Assembly (NCBI GenBank): GCA_934546935.1
Contig: CAKTEH010000001.1
Span: 124,001 to 188,000, forward strand
Direction of reading: 5' to 3'
DNA from: an uncultured Eubacteriales bacterium
GTDB lineage: Bacteria > Bacillota > Clostridia > Oscillospirales > QAMX01
Length of the DNA: 64,000 bases
Positions 57,342-64,000 of this stretch are shown one piece after another (the stretch's first letter is position 1; each line of letters starts with the position of its first letter). Under the pieces are notes generated by a model. It did no database searches. It saw nothing but the letters and a program-made list of their open reading frames with translations, and was not told where the DNA came from. The translations under genes and the position numbers were made by a program.

Positions 57342-58037
57342 ATGGCAAAGAAAGCATTAATTGTAGAAGACGACGCGAATATCCGGGAACTTTTGCGGCT
57401 TTATCTGGAAAAAGACGGGTTTGAAGTCAGCGGCGCGGCAGATGGCGCGGCGGGGCTTCGCGAATTCAAGCGCGCCCAGCCGGATATTGTGATGCTGGAT
57501 ATTATGCTTCCGGTGCTTGACGGCTGGCAGGTCTGCCGGGAAATCCGGCGCGAGGCCTCGACGCCGATTATTATGATTACGGCAAAAGGTGAGACGACAG
57601 ATAAAATTACCGGGCTGGAAATGGGCGCGGACGATTATATTGTCAAGCCGCTTGAAATGAAGGAAGTCATTGCGCGCGTACATGCGGTTATGCGCCGTTT
57701 TTCGCCGGACGCGGCGTCTTCCCGCCGGCTGAGCTTTGATAAGCTGGTTATCGATATGGAAGCATATGACCTGACGGTCGATGGGAAGAAAATCGATACG
57801 CCGCCGAAGGAAATTGAGCTCCTGTATTTCCTGGCCTCCAATCCGAACCGGGTTTTTACCCGCAGCCAGCTGCTTGATGAGGTCTGGGGATTTGACTATT
57901 TCGGGGATACGCGCACTATTGACGTGCATGTCAAACGCCTGCGCGAAAAGCTGGAAAATGTCAGCGATCAGTGGGAACTGGCAACTGTCTGGGGCGTCGG
58001 CTATAAATTTAAGGTGAATACGCCGCAGAACGCCTGA
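57342..58037 (+). CDS. OmpR/PhoB-type response regulator
   Basis: 231 residues. Receiver domain with acidic pocket Glu9-Asp10, phospho-acceptor Asp53 ('IVMLDIMLPVLDG') and Lys near 'ITAKGETTDKI'. The C-terminal winged helix has 'LTVDGKKIDTPPKEIELLYF', 'RVFTRSQLLDEVWGFDYFGD' and 'RTIDVHVKRLREKLE'. The ATG at 57342 is nine bases after AGGAGG. It is co-transcribed with the kinase 38 bases downstream and with the HtrA protease, suggesting envelope-stress control. Confidence 0.94.
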   Translation: MAKKALIVEDDANIRELLRLYLEKDGFEVSGAADGAAGLREFKRAQPDIVMLDIMLPVLDGWQVCREIRREASTPIIMITAKGETTDKITGLEMGADDYIVKPLEMKEVIARVHAVMRRFSPDAASSRRLSFDKLVIDMEAYDLTVDGKKIDTPPKEIELLYFLASNPNRVFTRSQLLDEVWGFDYFGDTRTIDVHVKRLREKLENVSDQWELATVWGVGYKFKVNTPQNA

Positions 58038-58075
58038 AAGGTTCTGGGCTGGAAAGGGGACGAAGACGTCCGCCC

Positions 58076-59566
58076 ATGAAAACTTTATTTGCCAGATATC
58101 TGGCGTCTACGCTGATATTGCTTTTCCTGTCGCATATTATTTTTGCGATAGGCTTTATTTCCCTGACATTTAATTATTCTGTTGAACAGATCCAGGGAAT
58201 GCTTTCCGACGATGCGGAAAAAATTGCTGATATGAGCGCAGCATTGATTGAAAATGACAGCGACCCGCGTGTAATGCAGATGTTTCTGACAGGCCTGCAG
58301 GCGATTGTCAGCTACAGCGATGAAACTGTTATTGTTTGCAATGCTGACGGTCTGATCCTTTATTTTGCAGATGAAGCCGGTTTAACCTATGGGTATAAGT
58401 CAACGCATCTGCCGCAGTACCTGTTTGATAAGCTCTATGACGATGGGGACTTTTATTCGGTTGGCACCCTCGGGCTTTTTTATGATACGCAGCATTATAC
58501 CTGCGGCAAATATATCCTCGGCGGTACGGATGGGGAGATAATCGGATCGGTCTTTGTTTCTGCGCCGACCGATTCTGTTATGGAACTGATTGAGAATTCC
58601 TTGCAGATTTTTTATATTATTACCGCCATTGTTCTGACGCTGGGTATTGTAATATCCTATTTTCTGGCGCGCAGTATGTCCAAACCCCTTCGCCAGATTT
58701 CCCAGGCCGCGCATGATTTTGCCCATGGGGACTTTGATGTGCGTGTCCCGGAAGGACGGACGGATGAAATCGGGGAGCTTGCGCATAATTTCAACAGCAT
58801 GTGTGACGCAATTTCCAAGCTTGAACAGATGCGCGCGTCGTTTATTGCTAATATCTCTCACGAACTGAAAACCCCGATGACCACAATCGCCGGTTTTGCC
58901 GACGGGATTTTGGACGGCGTGATCCCGCCTGAAAAAGAGCGGGAATATTTGCAGATTATTTCCAACGACACCAAGCGCCTTTCCCGGCTTGTGGTGCGTA
59001 TGCTCGAGGCAAGCCGGATTTCCTCCGGTGAGATTGTTATGCATCCGGGTGTGTTTGAAATGAATGAGATGATCCGGCGTACGCTTTTAGAAATGGAACA
59101 GCGGATTGAAAGCCGGAATCTGACGGTAAACGTCCGTTTTGAACAGGATGCGTTTTATGTTAATGCCGATGGGGACTATATAGCGCAGGTGGTCTATAAT
59201 CTGATGGATAATGCTTGTAAATATGCGGAGACAGGCGGTTTTATTGATCTTCAGACACAGAAAGCAGGCGCGAAGGTCCGCGTGACCATTGCAAACAGCG
59301 GGCGTGACATACCGCCGGCGCAGCTTCGTTATATTTTTGACCGCTTTTATAAGGTGGATCAATCGCGCGGGATGGATGCAAACAGCGCCGGGCTCGGCCT
59401 TTTCTTAGTTAAAACGATTTTAAGTATGCATGGCGAGGAAATCAGCGTTACTAGCGAAAATGGCGTAACTGCATTTTCCTTTATGCTCCCGGCAGCGGAA
59501 TATCCCGCAGCGGGGAAGCATGCCCTGCCAGGTGGAGGAAAATATGAATTTGTGGACGAACCCTGA
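58076..59566 (+). CDS. Sensor histidine kinase with HAMP domain
   Basis: 496 residues. TM1 at ~8-30 ('ASTLILLFLSHIIFAIGFIS'), an extracellular sensor of ~150 residues, TM2 near 180-205 ('IFYIITAIVLTLGIVISYFL'), HAMP ('SMSKPLRQISQAAHDFAHGD'), HisKA with phospho-His ~262 ('FIANISHELKTPMTTIAGFA'), and the ATPase domain with N box 'QVVYNLMDNACKYA' and G boxes 'DRFYKVDQSRGMDANSAGLG'. It reads an extracytoplasmic signal and phosphorylates the preceding response regulator. It overlaps htrA by 23 bases. Confidence 0.94.
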   Translation: MKTLFARYLASTLILLFLSHIIFAIGFISLTFNYSVEQIQGMLSDDAEKIADMSAALIENDSDPRVMQMFLTGLQAIVSYSDETVIVCNADGLILYFADEAGLTYGYKSTHLPQYLFDKLYDDGDFYSVGTLGLFYDTQHYTCGKYILGGTDGEIIGSVFVSAPTDSVMELIENSLQIFYIITAIVLTLGIVISYFLARSMSKPLRQISQAAHDFAHGDFDVRVPEGRTDEIGELAHNFNSMCDAISKLEQMRASFIANISHELKTPMTTIAGFADGILDGVIPPEKEREYLQIISNDTKRLSRLVVRMLEASRISSGEIVMHPGVFEMNEMIRRTLLEMEQRIESRNLTVNVRFEQDAFYVNADGDYIAQVVYNLMDNACKYAETGGFIDLQTQKAGAKVRVTIANSGRDIPPAQLRYIFDRFYKVDQSRGMDANSAGLGLFLVKTILSMHGEEISVTSENGVTAFSFMLPAAEYPAAGKHALPGGGKYEFVDEP

Positions 59567-60953
59567 TGATTCCAGCTGCGCACCGCCGGAGTATGCGGAT
59601 GCGCAGGGTTTTTCCGGGCGCGCGACCGCCGGGAAAGCGGATGCAGACGCCGCGGGATTTCCCGGTCCGGAGATGCCGCAGGGCGGAAGAAGGGAAAAGC
59701 ATCGCAGGGGAAGAAAAGGCAAGCGCGGCCTGGCGCTGCTTTTGTGCAGCATTTTATCGTTGGTTCTCGCTTTTGGGCTGGGGATGGGGACTGTTTTTGT
59801 ATTGGAACAGTATACCGACCTGGATTTTATGCAGCTTTTGCCTTCCGAAGGTTCATCTGTACCGGATGGGGGAAAACCGGGCCTTCCGGATTTAAATCCC
59901 TCCGTTCCGGACAGTCCGCCGGATGCAGACGCGCAGGACCCGGTTCCGAAGGAGAATACAATTGCCCATGTTCATGGACAGACGTTTCCGGTTGTGGATG
60001 CGCCGCGGGTTGAGCTTGCCGGTGCGGAGGGGAAACCGGTGCTTGCGGTCGGAGAAATTGCCGACCGGCTGCTTCCTTCAGTCGTCAGTGTGGTTGCCTA
60101 TTTCACGGAAGATGACATGGACGGATATTCCCTTGGTACCGGGACGGTTTACTCTGCCGACGGGTATATTCTGACCAATTACCATGTTATTGAAAGTGCA
60201 GTGCGCGTGGAAGTGGTTTTGTCAGACGGCACGGTCTATGCGGCGCGGCATATCAGCTCCGATGCAACGGCGGATATTGCAATTTTAAAGATTGACGCTT
60301 CAGGGCTTAAGCCGGTGGAGTTTGGCCAGTCCTCGCTTTTGCGTGTCGGCGACCCGGTTGTTGCAATTGGAAACCCGGCTTCTTTGGAGCTTTATGGGAC
60401 AACGACGGCCGGGTATATTACCGGGCCGGAACGCTACCTGACGATGGACAGTGCGGGAAATGTTATGAAGCTGATACAGACGGACGCTTCTGTAAACCCC
60501 GGCAATTCCGGAGGCCCGCTGATCAACGAATATGGGCAGGTTATCGGCATTGTTACAGCCAAACTTACGGCGGATACCTATGAAGGTATCGGTTTTGCCA
60601 TTGCTTCCGACCGGTTGGAAAAAATTGTTTCCGATCTGCTTGAATATGGCTATGTAACTGGATACCCAATGCTGGGCATTACCGGTTCCACGGTTGTCGA
60701 GGGGGAGACGGATGGCCAGAATCCGGCGGGCGTGCTGGTTGCAGAGGTGTCCGGAAACAGTGGAGCCGAAGGCATGGTGTTCCCCGGGGATGTGATTTAC
60801 AGCTGCAATGGAAACACAGTGCGTTCCATATCCCAGATCAACGCGATTAAGGCCCGTATGGAAGTCGGAGATACAATAAAGCTTAGTCTTTATCGCCAGG
60901 GTACGCACCTGGATGTAGAGATTGTGCTCAAGGATAAATACGACATTGACTGA
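59544..60953 (+). CDS. htrA: HtrA/DegP-like serine protease with PDZ domain
   Basis: 469 residues. A cytoplasmic N-terminal tail (Pro/Gly/basic), one membrane helix ('LALLLCSILSLVLAFGLGMG', ~70-90), a linker, then a trypsin-like domain with catalytic His in 'LTNYHVIESA' (~213), Asp in 'TADIAILKID' (~242) and Ser in 'VNPGNSGGPLINEYG' (~320). A PDZ domain ('GVLVAEVSGNSGAEGMVFPG') ends it. It degrades misfolded proteins outside the membrane. It lies under the two-component system upstream, the arrangement known for CssRS-HtrA-type control. Confidence 0.93.
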   Translation: MNLWTNPDDSSCAPPEYADAQGFSGRATAGKADADAAGFPGPEMPQGGRREKHRRGRKGKRGLALLLCSILSLVLAFGLGMGTVFVLEQYTDLDFMQLLPSEGSSVPDGGKPGLPDLNPSVPDSPPDADAQDPVPKENTIAHVHGQTFPVVDAPRVELAGAEGKPVLAVGEIADRLLPSVVSVVAYFTEDDMDGYSLGTGTVYSADGYILTNYHVIESAVRVEVVLSDGTVYAARHISSDATADIAILKIDASGLKPVEFGQSSLLRVGDPVVAIGNPASLELYGTTTAGYITGPERYLTMDSAGNVMKLIQTDASVNPGNSGGPLINEYGQVIGIVTAKLTADTYEGIGFAIASDRLEKIVSDLLEYGYVTGYPMLGITGSTVVEGETDGQNPAGVLVAEVSGNSGAEGMVFPGDVIYSCNGNTVRSISQINAIKARMEVGDTIKLSLYRQGTHLDVEIVLKDKYDID

Positions 60954-60959
60954 AGTTTT

Positions 60960-60992
60960 GCCCTTATCCGGACAAATCCGCCGGATAAGGGC
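60960..60992 (+). terminator. Hairpin after htrA
   Basis: GCCCTTATCCGG pairs perfectly with CCGGATAAGGGC across nine bases. The following T-run is weak, so termination may be partial. Confidence 0.65.
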
Positions 60993-61083
60993 GAAATTAG
61001 CCTGAATCTGGAAAAACTGGCAGATGTTTAAGCTTTCGAAGATTCGGGTATTGGCGTATAATTGCCCATAAAGGGGTGATTTT

Positions 61084-61509
61084 GTGCGCATTCAGAAGAC
61101 AGGTCCGGACAGCGTTTTGGTCATTGCGGACAACGCGGAGCTTACTGGTGATATTGAAAGCCATGCGCGCGCGGCGCTTGTGCAGGAAGGTATTGCGGTG
61201 CCTGGGAGGCCGGACTGCGACGCTTATACCGCGGGTGGGGAAACACTGATCTTTGCCCGCGCCGGACACAGCAAGGTTTATTATCAATTTGCCTGTGCGG
61301 AGGATTTGATTGACGCTGCGCGGCTGATGCGGCGTATGGGGATTGGTACGGGGGTTTCGCTGCTGCGCGGGCAGGAATGCTATTACATAGCATATGCGGG
61401 CGCTGCGCCGGACGCTGTGCTTGGTGAATATGCCCGGCGGCTTCCGGGCCTTCCGCAGGAAGCCTGCCGTAATTTTGATGAAGGGGCTTTTGAAAAGCTG
61501 GGAATATGA
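61084..61509 (+). CDS. MecA-like adaptor protein (short form)
   Basis: 141 residues. The N-terminal ~40 ('MRIQKTGPDSVLVIADNAEL') and the C-terminal block ('FACAEDLIDAARLMRRMGIG', 'LLRGQECYYIAYAGAAP', 'LGEYARRLPGL') resemble MecA, the adaptor that hands substrates such as ComK to ClpC. It is shorter than the ~200-residue norm, with a reduced linker, so the assignment is moderate. It starts with GTG behind AGGGGTGA. Its stop overlaps the tadA start (ATGA). Confidence 0.55.
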   Translation: MRIQKTGPDSVLVIADNAELTGDIESHARAALVQEGIAVPGRPDCDAYTAGGETLIFARAGHSKVYYQFACAEDLIDAARLMRRMGIGTGVSLLRGQECYYIAYAGAAPDAVLGEYARRLPGLPQEACRNFDEGAFEKLGI

Positions 61510-61973
61510 TAGAGGATCGGGAGCATTTTATGCGCCTTGCATTGGAGGAAGCGCGCGCGGCCGCCGCGCAGGGTGAAGTCCCTGTTGGCTGTGTAATTGT
61601 CCGGAATGGGGAAATCATTGCCCGGGCACATAACCGGCGGGAGATGGATGGCGACGCCACGGCTCATGCGGAAACAATGGCCATCCGCGAGGCCTGCCGC
61701 AAGACTGGAAGCTGGCGGCTGAGCGGATGTACGCTGTATGTGACGCTTGAACCCTGCTTAATGTGTGCGGGTGCGATTTATAATGCGCGCGTTGGTACGG
61801 TGGTATATGGCCTGCGGGATCCCACTGCCGGCGCAATGGGCGGCGTACTGAATGTGTTTCAGGAAGACTTCTCTTTTTCGCCGCGGATTTATGGCGGCGT
61901 TTTGGCCGGGGACAGCGCGCGTCTTCTGCAAGATTTTTTTGAGTCGGTCAGGAAAAATAAAATGCCGGATTGA
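61506..61973 (+). CDS. tadA: tRNA-specific adenosine deaminase
   Basis: 155 residues. Zinc site His54 and catalytic Glu56 in 'ATAHAETMAI', with Cys84 and Cys87 in 'LEPCLMCAGAIYNARV'. TadA makes inosine at position 34 of tRNA-Arg(ACG). 'VVYGLRDPTAGAMGGVLNVF' is typical of the family. Its TGA coincides with the -35 box of the hprK promoter. Confidence 0.96.
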   Translation: MIEDREHFMRLALEEARAAAAQGEVPVGCVIVRNGEIIARAHNRREMDGDATAHAETMAIREACRKTGSWRLSGCTLYVTLEPCLMCAGAIYNARVGTVVYGLRDPTAGAMGGVLNVFQEDFSFSPRIYGGVLAGDSARLLQDFFESVRKNKMPD

Positions 61974-61998
61974 CATGATGCCTTGAATATGCCATAAT
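61970..61998 (+). promoter_or_regulatory. Promoter of hprK
   Basis: TTGACA (61970-61975), 17-base spacer, CATAAT (61993-61998). It overlaps the end of tadA. Confidence 0.7.
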
Positions 61999-62023
61999 GA
62001 AGTATTCACAATGGGAGGGTATT

Positions 62024-62962
62024 ATGGATCTGAGCGAATCGAAAAAGCCGACGATTTCTTTGACCGAAATTATTAAAGAGTTTGACCTTGAAATTCTTAA
62101 CGCGCCGGATGACATGTCCCAGATTCGCATAGAATCCGATGATATCAACCGTCCGGGTTTGCAGCTTGCCGGGTTTTATGATTATTTCAATCCACGCGAT
62201 ATTCAGATTTTTGGCCGGGAGGAAATTTCATATCTGACGCAGATTGACGCGGGGAAGCGGGCCGAGGTCTTGGACAGGCTGTTTCAGACGAAGTTCCCTG
62301 CACTGGTTGTCAGCCGTAATCTGGATCCGACACAGGAGTGTATTGATATGGCTGCGCGCCATGGTGTTACCCTGCTGCGTTCCCGCGAGTGGACAAGCAC
62401 GCTGATGTCCGCAATGCTTTCGACACTGAAGGTGTGGCTTGCGCCGCAGATTACGCGCCATGGTGTCTTGGTTGAGATTTACGGCGAAGGCGTGCTGATT
62501 CTGGGGGATTCCGGGATAGGGAAGAGTGAAACGGCAATTGAGCTTGTTAAGCGCGGCCATCGTCTGATTGCGGATGACGCGGTGGAGATCCGCAAGGTTT
62601 CCAACCGCACGCTTGTGGGTTCTGCGCCGGCGGTTATTCGTCATTTCATGGAAATCCGGGGGATCGGCGTTATCGATGTGCGCCGGATTTTTGGTATCGG
62701 TGCAGTTAAGGATACGGAAAGCATCGATCTTGTCGTCCAGTTTGAAACGTGGGCCGAAGGGCAGGTTTATGACCGGCTTGGTGAAGAGGTCGAAACAATC
62801 AATATTATGGACGTCAACAAGCCGCTGATTACCATTCCGGTGCGGCCTGGCCGTAACCTTGCAGTGGTATTGGAGGTTGCAGCGATGAACAACCGAGATC
62901 GGAAAATGGGCTATAATTCCGCACATGAGCTTTTGACGCGTATTGAAGACAGTTATATGTGA
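62024..62962 (+). CDS. hprK: HPr kinase/phosphorylase
   Basis: 312 residues. N-terminal domain, then the catalytic domain with His145 in 'TRHGVLVEIYGEGVLI', Walker A 'GDSGIGKS' (161-168), 'HRLIADDAVEIRKV', the HPrK/P signature 'MEIRGIGVIDVRRIFG' and the C-terminal 'IPVRPGRNLAVVLEVAAMN'. It phosphorylates HPr on Ser46 and reverses this, controlling carbon catabolite repression with CcpA. The ATG at 62024 has GGGAGGG upstream. HPr itself is not in the window. Confidence 0.97.
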   Translation: MDLSESKKPTISLTEIIKEFDLEILNAPDDMSQIRIESDDINRPGLQLAGFYDYFNPRDIQIFGREEISYLTQIDAGKRAEVLDRLFQTKFPALVVSRNLDPTQECIDMAARHGVTLLRSREWTSTLMSAMLSTLKVWLAPQITRHGVLVEIYGEGVLILGDSGIGKSETAIELVKRGHRLIADDAVEIRKVSNRTLVGSAPAVIRHFMEIRGIGVIDVRRIFGIGAVKDTESIDLVVQFETWAEGQVYDRLGEEVETINIMDVNKPLITIPVRPGRNLAVVLEVAAMNNRDRKMGYNSAHELLTRIEDSYM

Positions 62963-62965
62963 AAA

Positions 62966-63010
62966 GACCGGGAAGCTGGCTTGGAAAAGGCCAGATTCCC
63001 GGCCTTTTTG
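62966..63010 (+). terminator. Terminator of hprK
   Basis: ACCGGGAAgCTGGC pairs with GCCAGaTTCCCGGC with one mismatch, then TTTTTG. Confidence 0.85.
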
Positions 63011-63285
63011 TTTTGCCGGTATCTCCGGCTGCACCGGGGGTGGAGAGGTGTTGGTAAAAACATGGAAATAGGGGATATAAAAGAAAATATGGAAAAGGGT
63101 GTAGATGCGGAACATCATAGCCTGTTCGCGCCTCTTTTTTATAAGAACCTGAGAAATAGAAACTATGTAGATAAAAGGAAGAAAGCGCGCAATAGATGGC
63201 CGCTGTTTTTATGCTCTCTGGAAAAGCCGGTATTGCTGATTTTGGGGCGCTCCGCAGAGAACGGGACGCGTGATTTTCCAAGGTT
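63011..63285 (+). other. Intergenic region without confident gene
   Basis: A plus-strand frame through this stretch (first ATG candidate 63062, basic 'YKNLRNRNYVDKRKKARNR') has no convincing ribosome-binding site, an atypical composition, and would overlap azlD antisense. I see no reliable gene here. The 3' end of the repaired azlD frame would reach 63286. Confidence 0.4.
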
Positions 63286-63305
63286 TCAAATGAAGACGGC
63301 TTGAA

Positions 63306-63611
63306 TCAGAAACATGTAGATAAGGGTTCCCCCAGGACAGACAGCAGGGTGTTATGTTTCCATTTGTGCAGCCCGGCCACAGCTAAAACGGCAAGGATTT
63401 CGCCCGCTCCAAAAGGCGCGGTGATGAAATTGATATTTTTTAGGCAGTATACCACCAGCATCCCCATGATGGCATAGGGAAGGGTAGACCCAAGATAGAG
63501 TATAGTCCGGGGCACGCCTTTTGCAAATACTACGAAAGGTAAAAAACGCAGCGCTATGGTTGTCAGCGCCACAATACAAATCAGCAGCATGGGGTAAATG
63601 AAACCGTTCAT
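63306..63611 (-). CDS. azlD: AzlD-like branched-chain amino acid exporter small subunit, probably frameshifted
   Basis: 101 residues as read, with 'LLICIVALTTIALRFLPFVV' and 'TLPYAIMGMLVVYCLKNINF' as AzlD membrane helices. The last six residues ('EPLSTC' and F) are not like AzlD. Adding one G to the G-run (plus strand C5 at 63329-63333) restores 'LGGTLIYMFLIQAVFI' ending at 63286, which matches the canonical C-terminus. So either the gene is mutated or the base is a read error. It overlaps azlC by four bases (ATGA). Confidence 0.8.
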   Translation of the reverse strand: MNGFIYPMLLICIVALTTIALRFLPFVVFAKGVPRTILYLGSTLPYAIMGMLVVYCLKNINFITAPFGAGEILAVLAVAGLHKWKHNTLLSVLGEPLSTCF

Positions 63612-64000
63612 GATTGCCCACCTGTGTGCTCAATTGGTTTTCTTAAAAGAAAAAGGAATAGGGTCATCATGATCATAGCGGGGAGAAGAAAATCTGATGC
63701 ACCGAAAAATATACGGCAGACCAGTGCGCTTGCAACGCCGGTAAGCGCAGGGAGATGATCGCGGTTTTTCTCCCATTGGTCGATGAAGATGACAATAAAT
63801 AATGCAGTCATTACAAAATCCACACCGGCAGTGCTGATTTTGACCAGGCTGCCAAAAAATGCGCCGAAAAAACTGCCCAACACCCAGTAAGAATGGTTTA
63901 GCAGGGAAACCCAGAAGAAATATCCCTTTGCATTGATATTTTCCGGAAGCATAGGCGCACACACAAGGCTGTAGGTTTCATCGGTCAGCGCAAAGATAAG
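63608..64000 (-). CDS. azlC: AzlC-like branched-chain amino acid exporter, C-terminal part
   Basis: The gene runs off the window. About 131 residues are visible, beginning within 'LIFALTDETYSLVCAP' and continuing 'FFWVSLLNHSYWVLGSFFGA', 'TAGVDFVMTALFIVIFIDQW' and 'LVCRIFFGASDFLLPAMIMM'. These match the C-terminal half of AzlC, the large subunit that exports branched-chain amino acids or analogues together with AzlD. Confidence 0.88.
   Translation of the reverse strand, partial: LIFALTDETYSLVCAPMLPENINAKGYFFWVSLLNHSYWVLGSFFGAFFGSLVKISTAGVDFVMTALFIVIFIDQWEKNRDHLPALTGVASALVCRIFFGASDFLLPAMIMMTLFLFLLRKPIEHTGGQS

Noticed and set aside
62981..63304. 107-codon plus-strand frame after hprK
   Set aside because: It begins inside the hprK terminator, lacks a ribosome-binding site and overlaps the 3' end of azlD antisense.
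1..64000. CRISPR array, prophage, tRNA or rRNA genes
   Set aside because: I looked for spaced direct repeats, phage structural genes and tRNA-like cloverleaf signatures on both strands and saw none that stand up.

Overview
The window is chromosomal DNA from a low-GC-clade Gram-positive bacterium of class Clostridia (Firmicutes/Bacillota), although its own base composition is moderately GC-rich. The evidence is the Firmicutes-type S10-spc-alpha ribosomal cluster with secY, adk, map and infA embedded in it, T-box leaders ahead of pheS and thrS, HPr kinase/phosphorylase, Rrf2, MltG, a CotF-type spore coat protein, zinc-type S14 and L36, and Shine-Dalgarno sites close to AGGAGG. The mixture resembles gut Oscillospirales/Christensenellales genomes, but I cannot name a species.

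Layout. 1-2.4 kb: end of rsmG, then an AT-richer accessory patch with an unrecognised secreted/membrane protein and a decayed IS200/IS605-type element lying next to secG. 2.4-7.2 kb: secG and pcrA (minus strand), then an XRE-type regulator fused to a repetitive 'GSGD' beta-solenoid domain (plus strand). 7.2-14.2 kb: a tightly coupled operon of tagA-like glycosyltransferase, thyX, tmk, a DUF2156 protein, 5-formyl-THF cyclo-ligase, a CPBP protease, mltG and a metallophosphoesterase. 14.3-30.3 kb: a long structured leader, then the ribosomal superoperon rpsJ to rplQ, including rpmJ (37 codons).

30.3-44 kb: Rrf2 regulator, MATE exporter, a small lipoprotein, a SanA-like membrane protein with a long leader, a GH3 lipoprotein, a THF riboswitch controlling folT, a Phe T-box controlling pheST, a two-gene spore-coat module, a HAD phosphatase, a tandem DUF305 protein, and the rpsF-ssb-rpsR operon. 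43.9-47 kb: a Thr T-box, then a frame-broken unrecognised gene, then thrS. 47-54.2 kb: a small-peptide/repeat region, a methyltransferase, and a cytoplasmic glycoside-hydrolase locus (divergent unknown six-hairpin-like protein, a GH63/MGH1-like enzyme and a GH10-like enzyme). 54.2-64 kb: cupin, an acidic zinc-ribbon protein, efp, an AGCS symporter, a response regulator-kinase-HtrA envelope-stress-type operon behind a structured leader, a MecA-like protein, tadA, hprK, and the azlCD exporter genes, with azlD apparently frameshifted at a C5 tract.

Themes. Folate and thymidylate functions recur: thyX, tmk, the cyclo-ligase and a THF riboswitch with folT. Translation genes dominate and several are under RNA control. 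The most unusual sites are the RNA-like tract ahead of rpsJ, the ~110-residue low-complexity tail on S3, the XRE-'GSGD' fusion, the broken gene inside the thrS transcription unit, the duplicated palindrome/hairpin unit after thrS, and the intracellular glycosidase trio. I saw no CRISPR array, prophage, tRNA or rRNA gene. I see no single clearly new multi-gene system.
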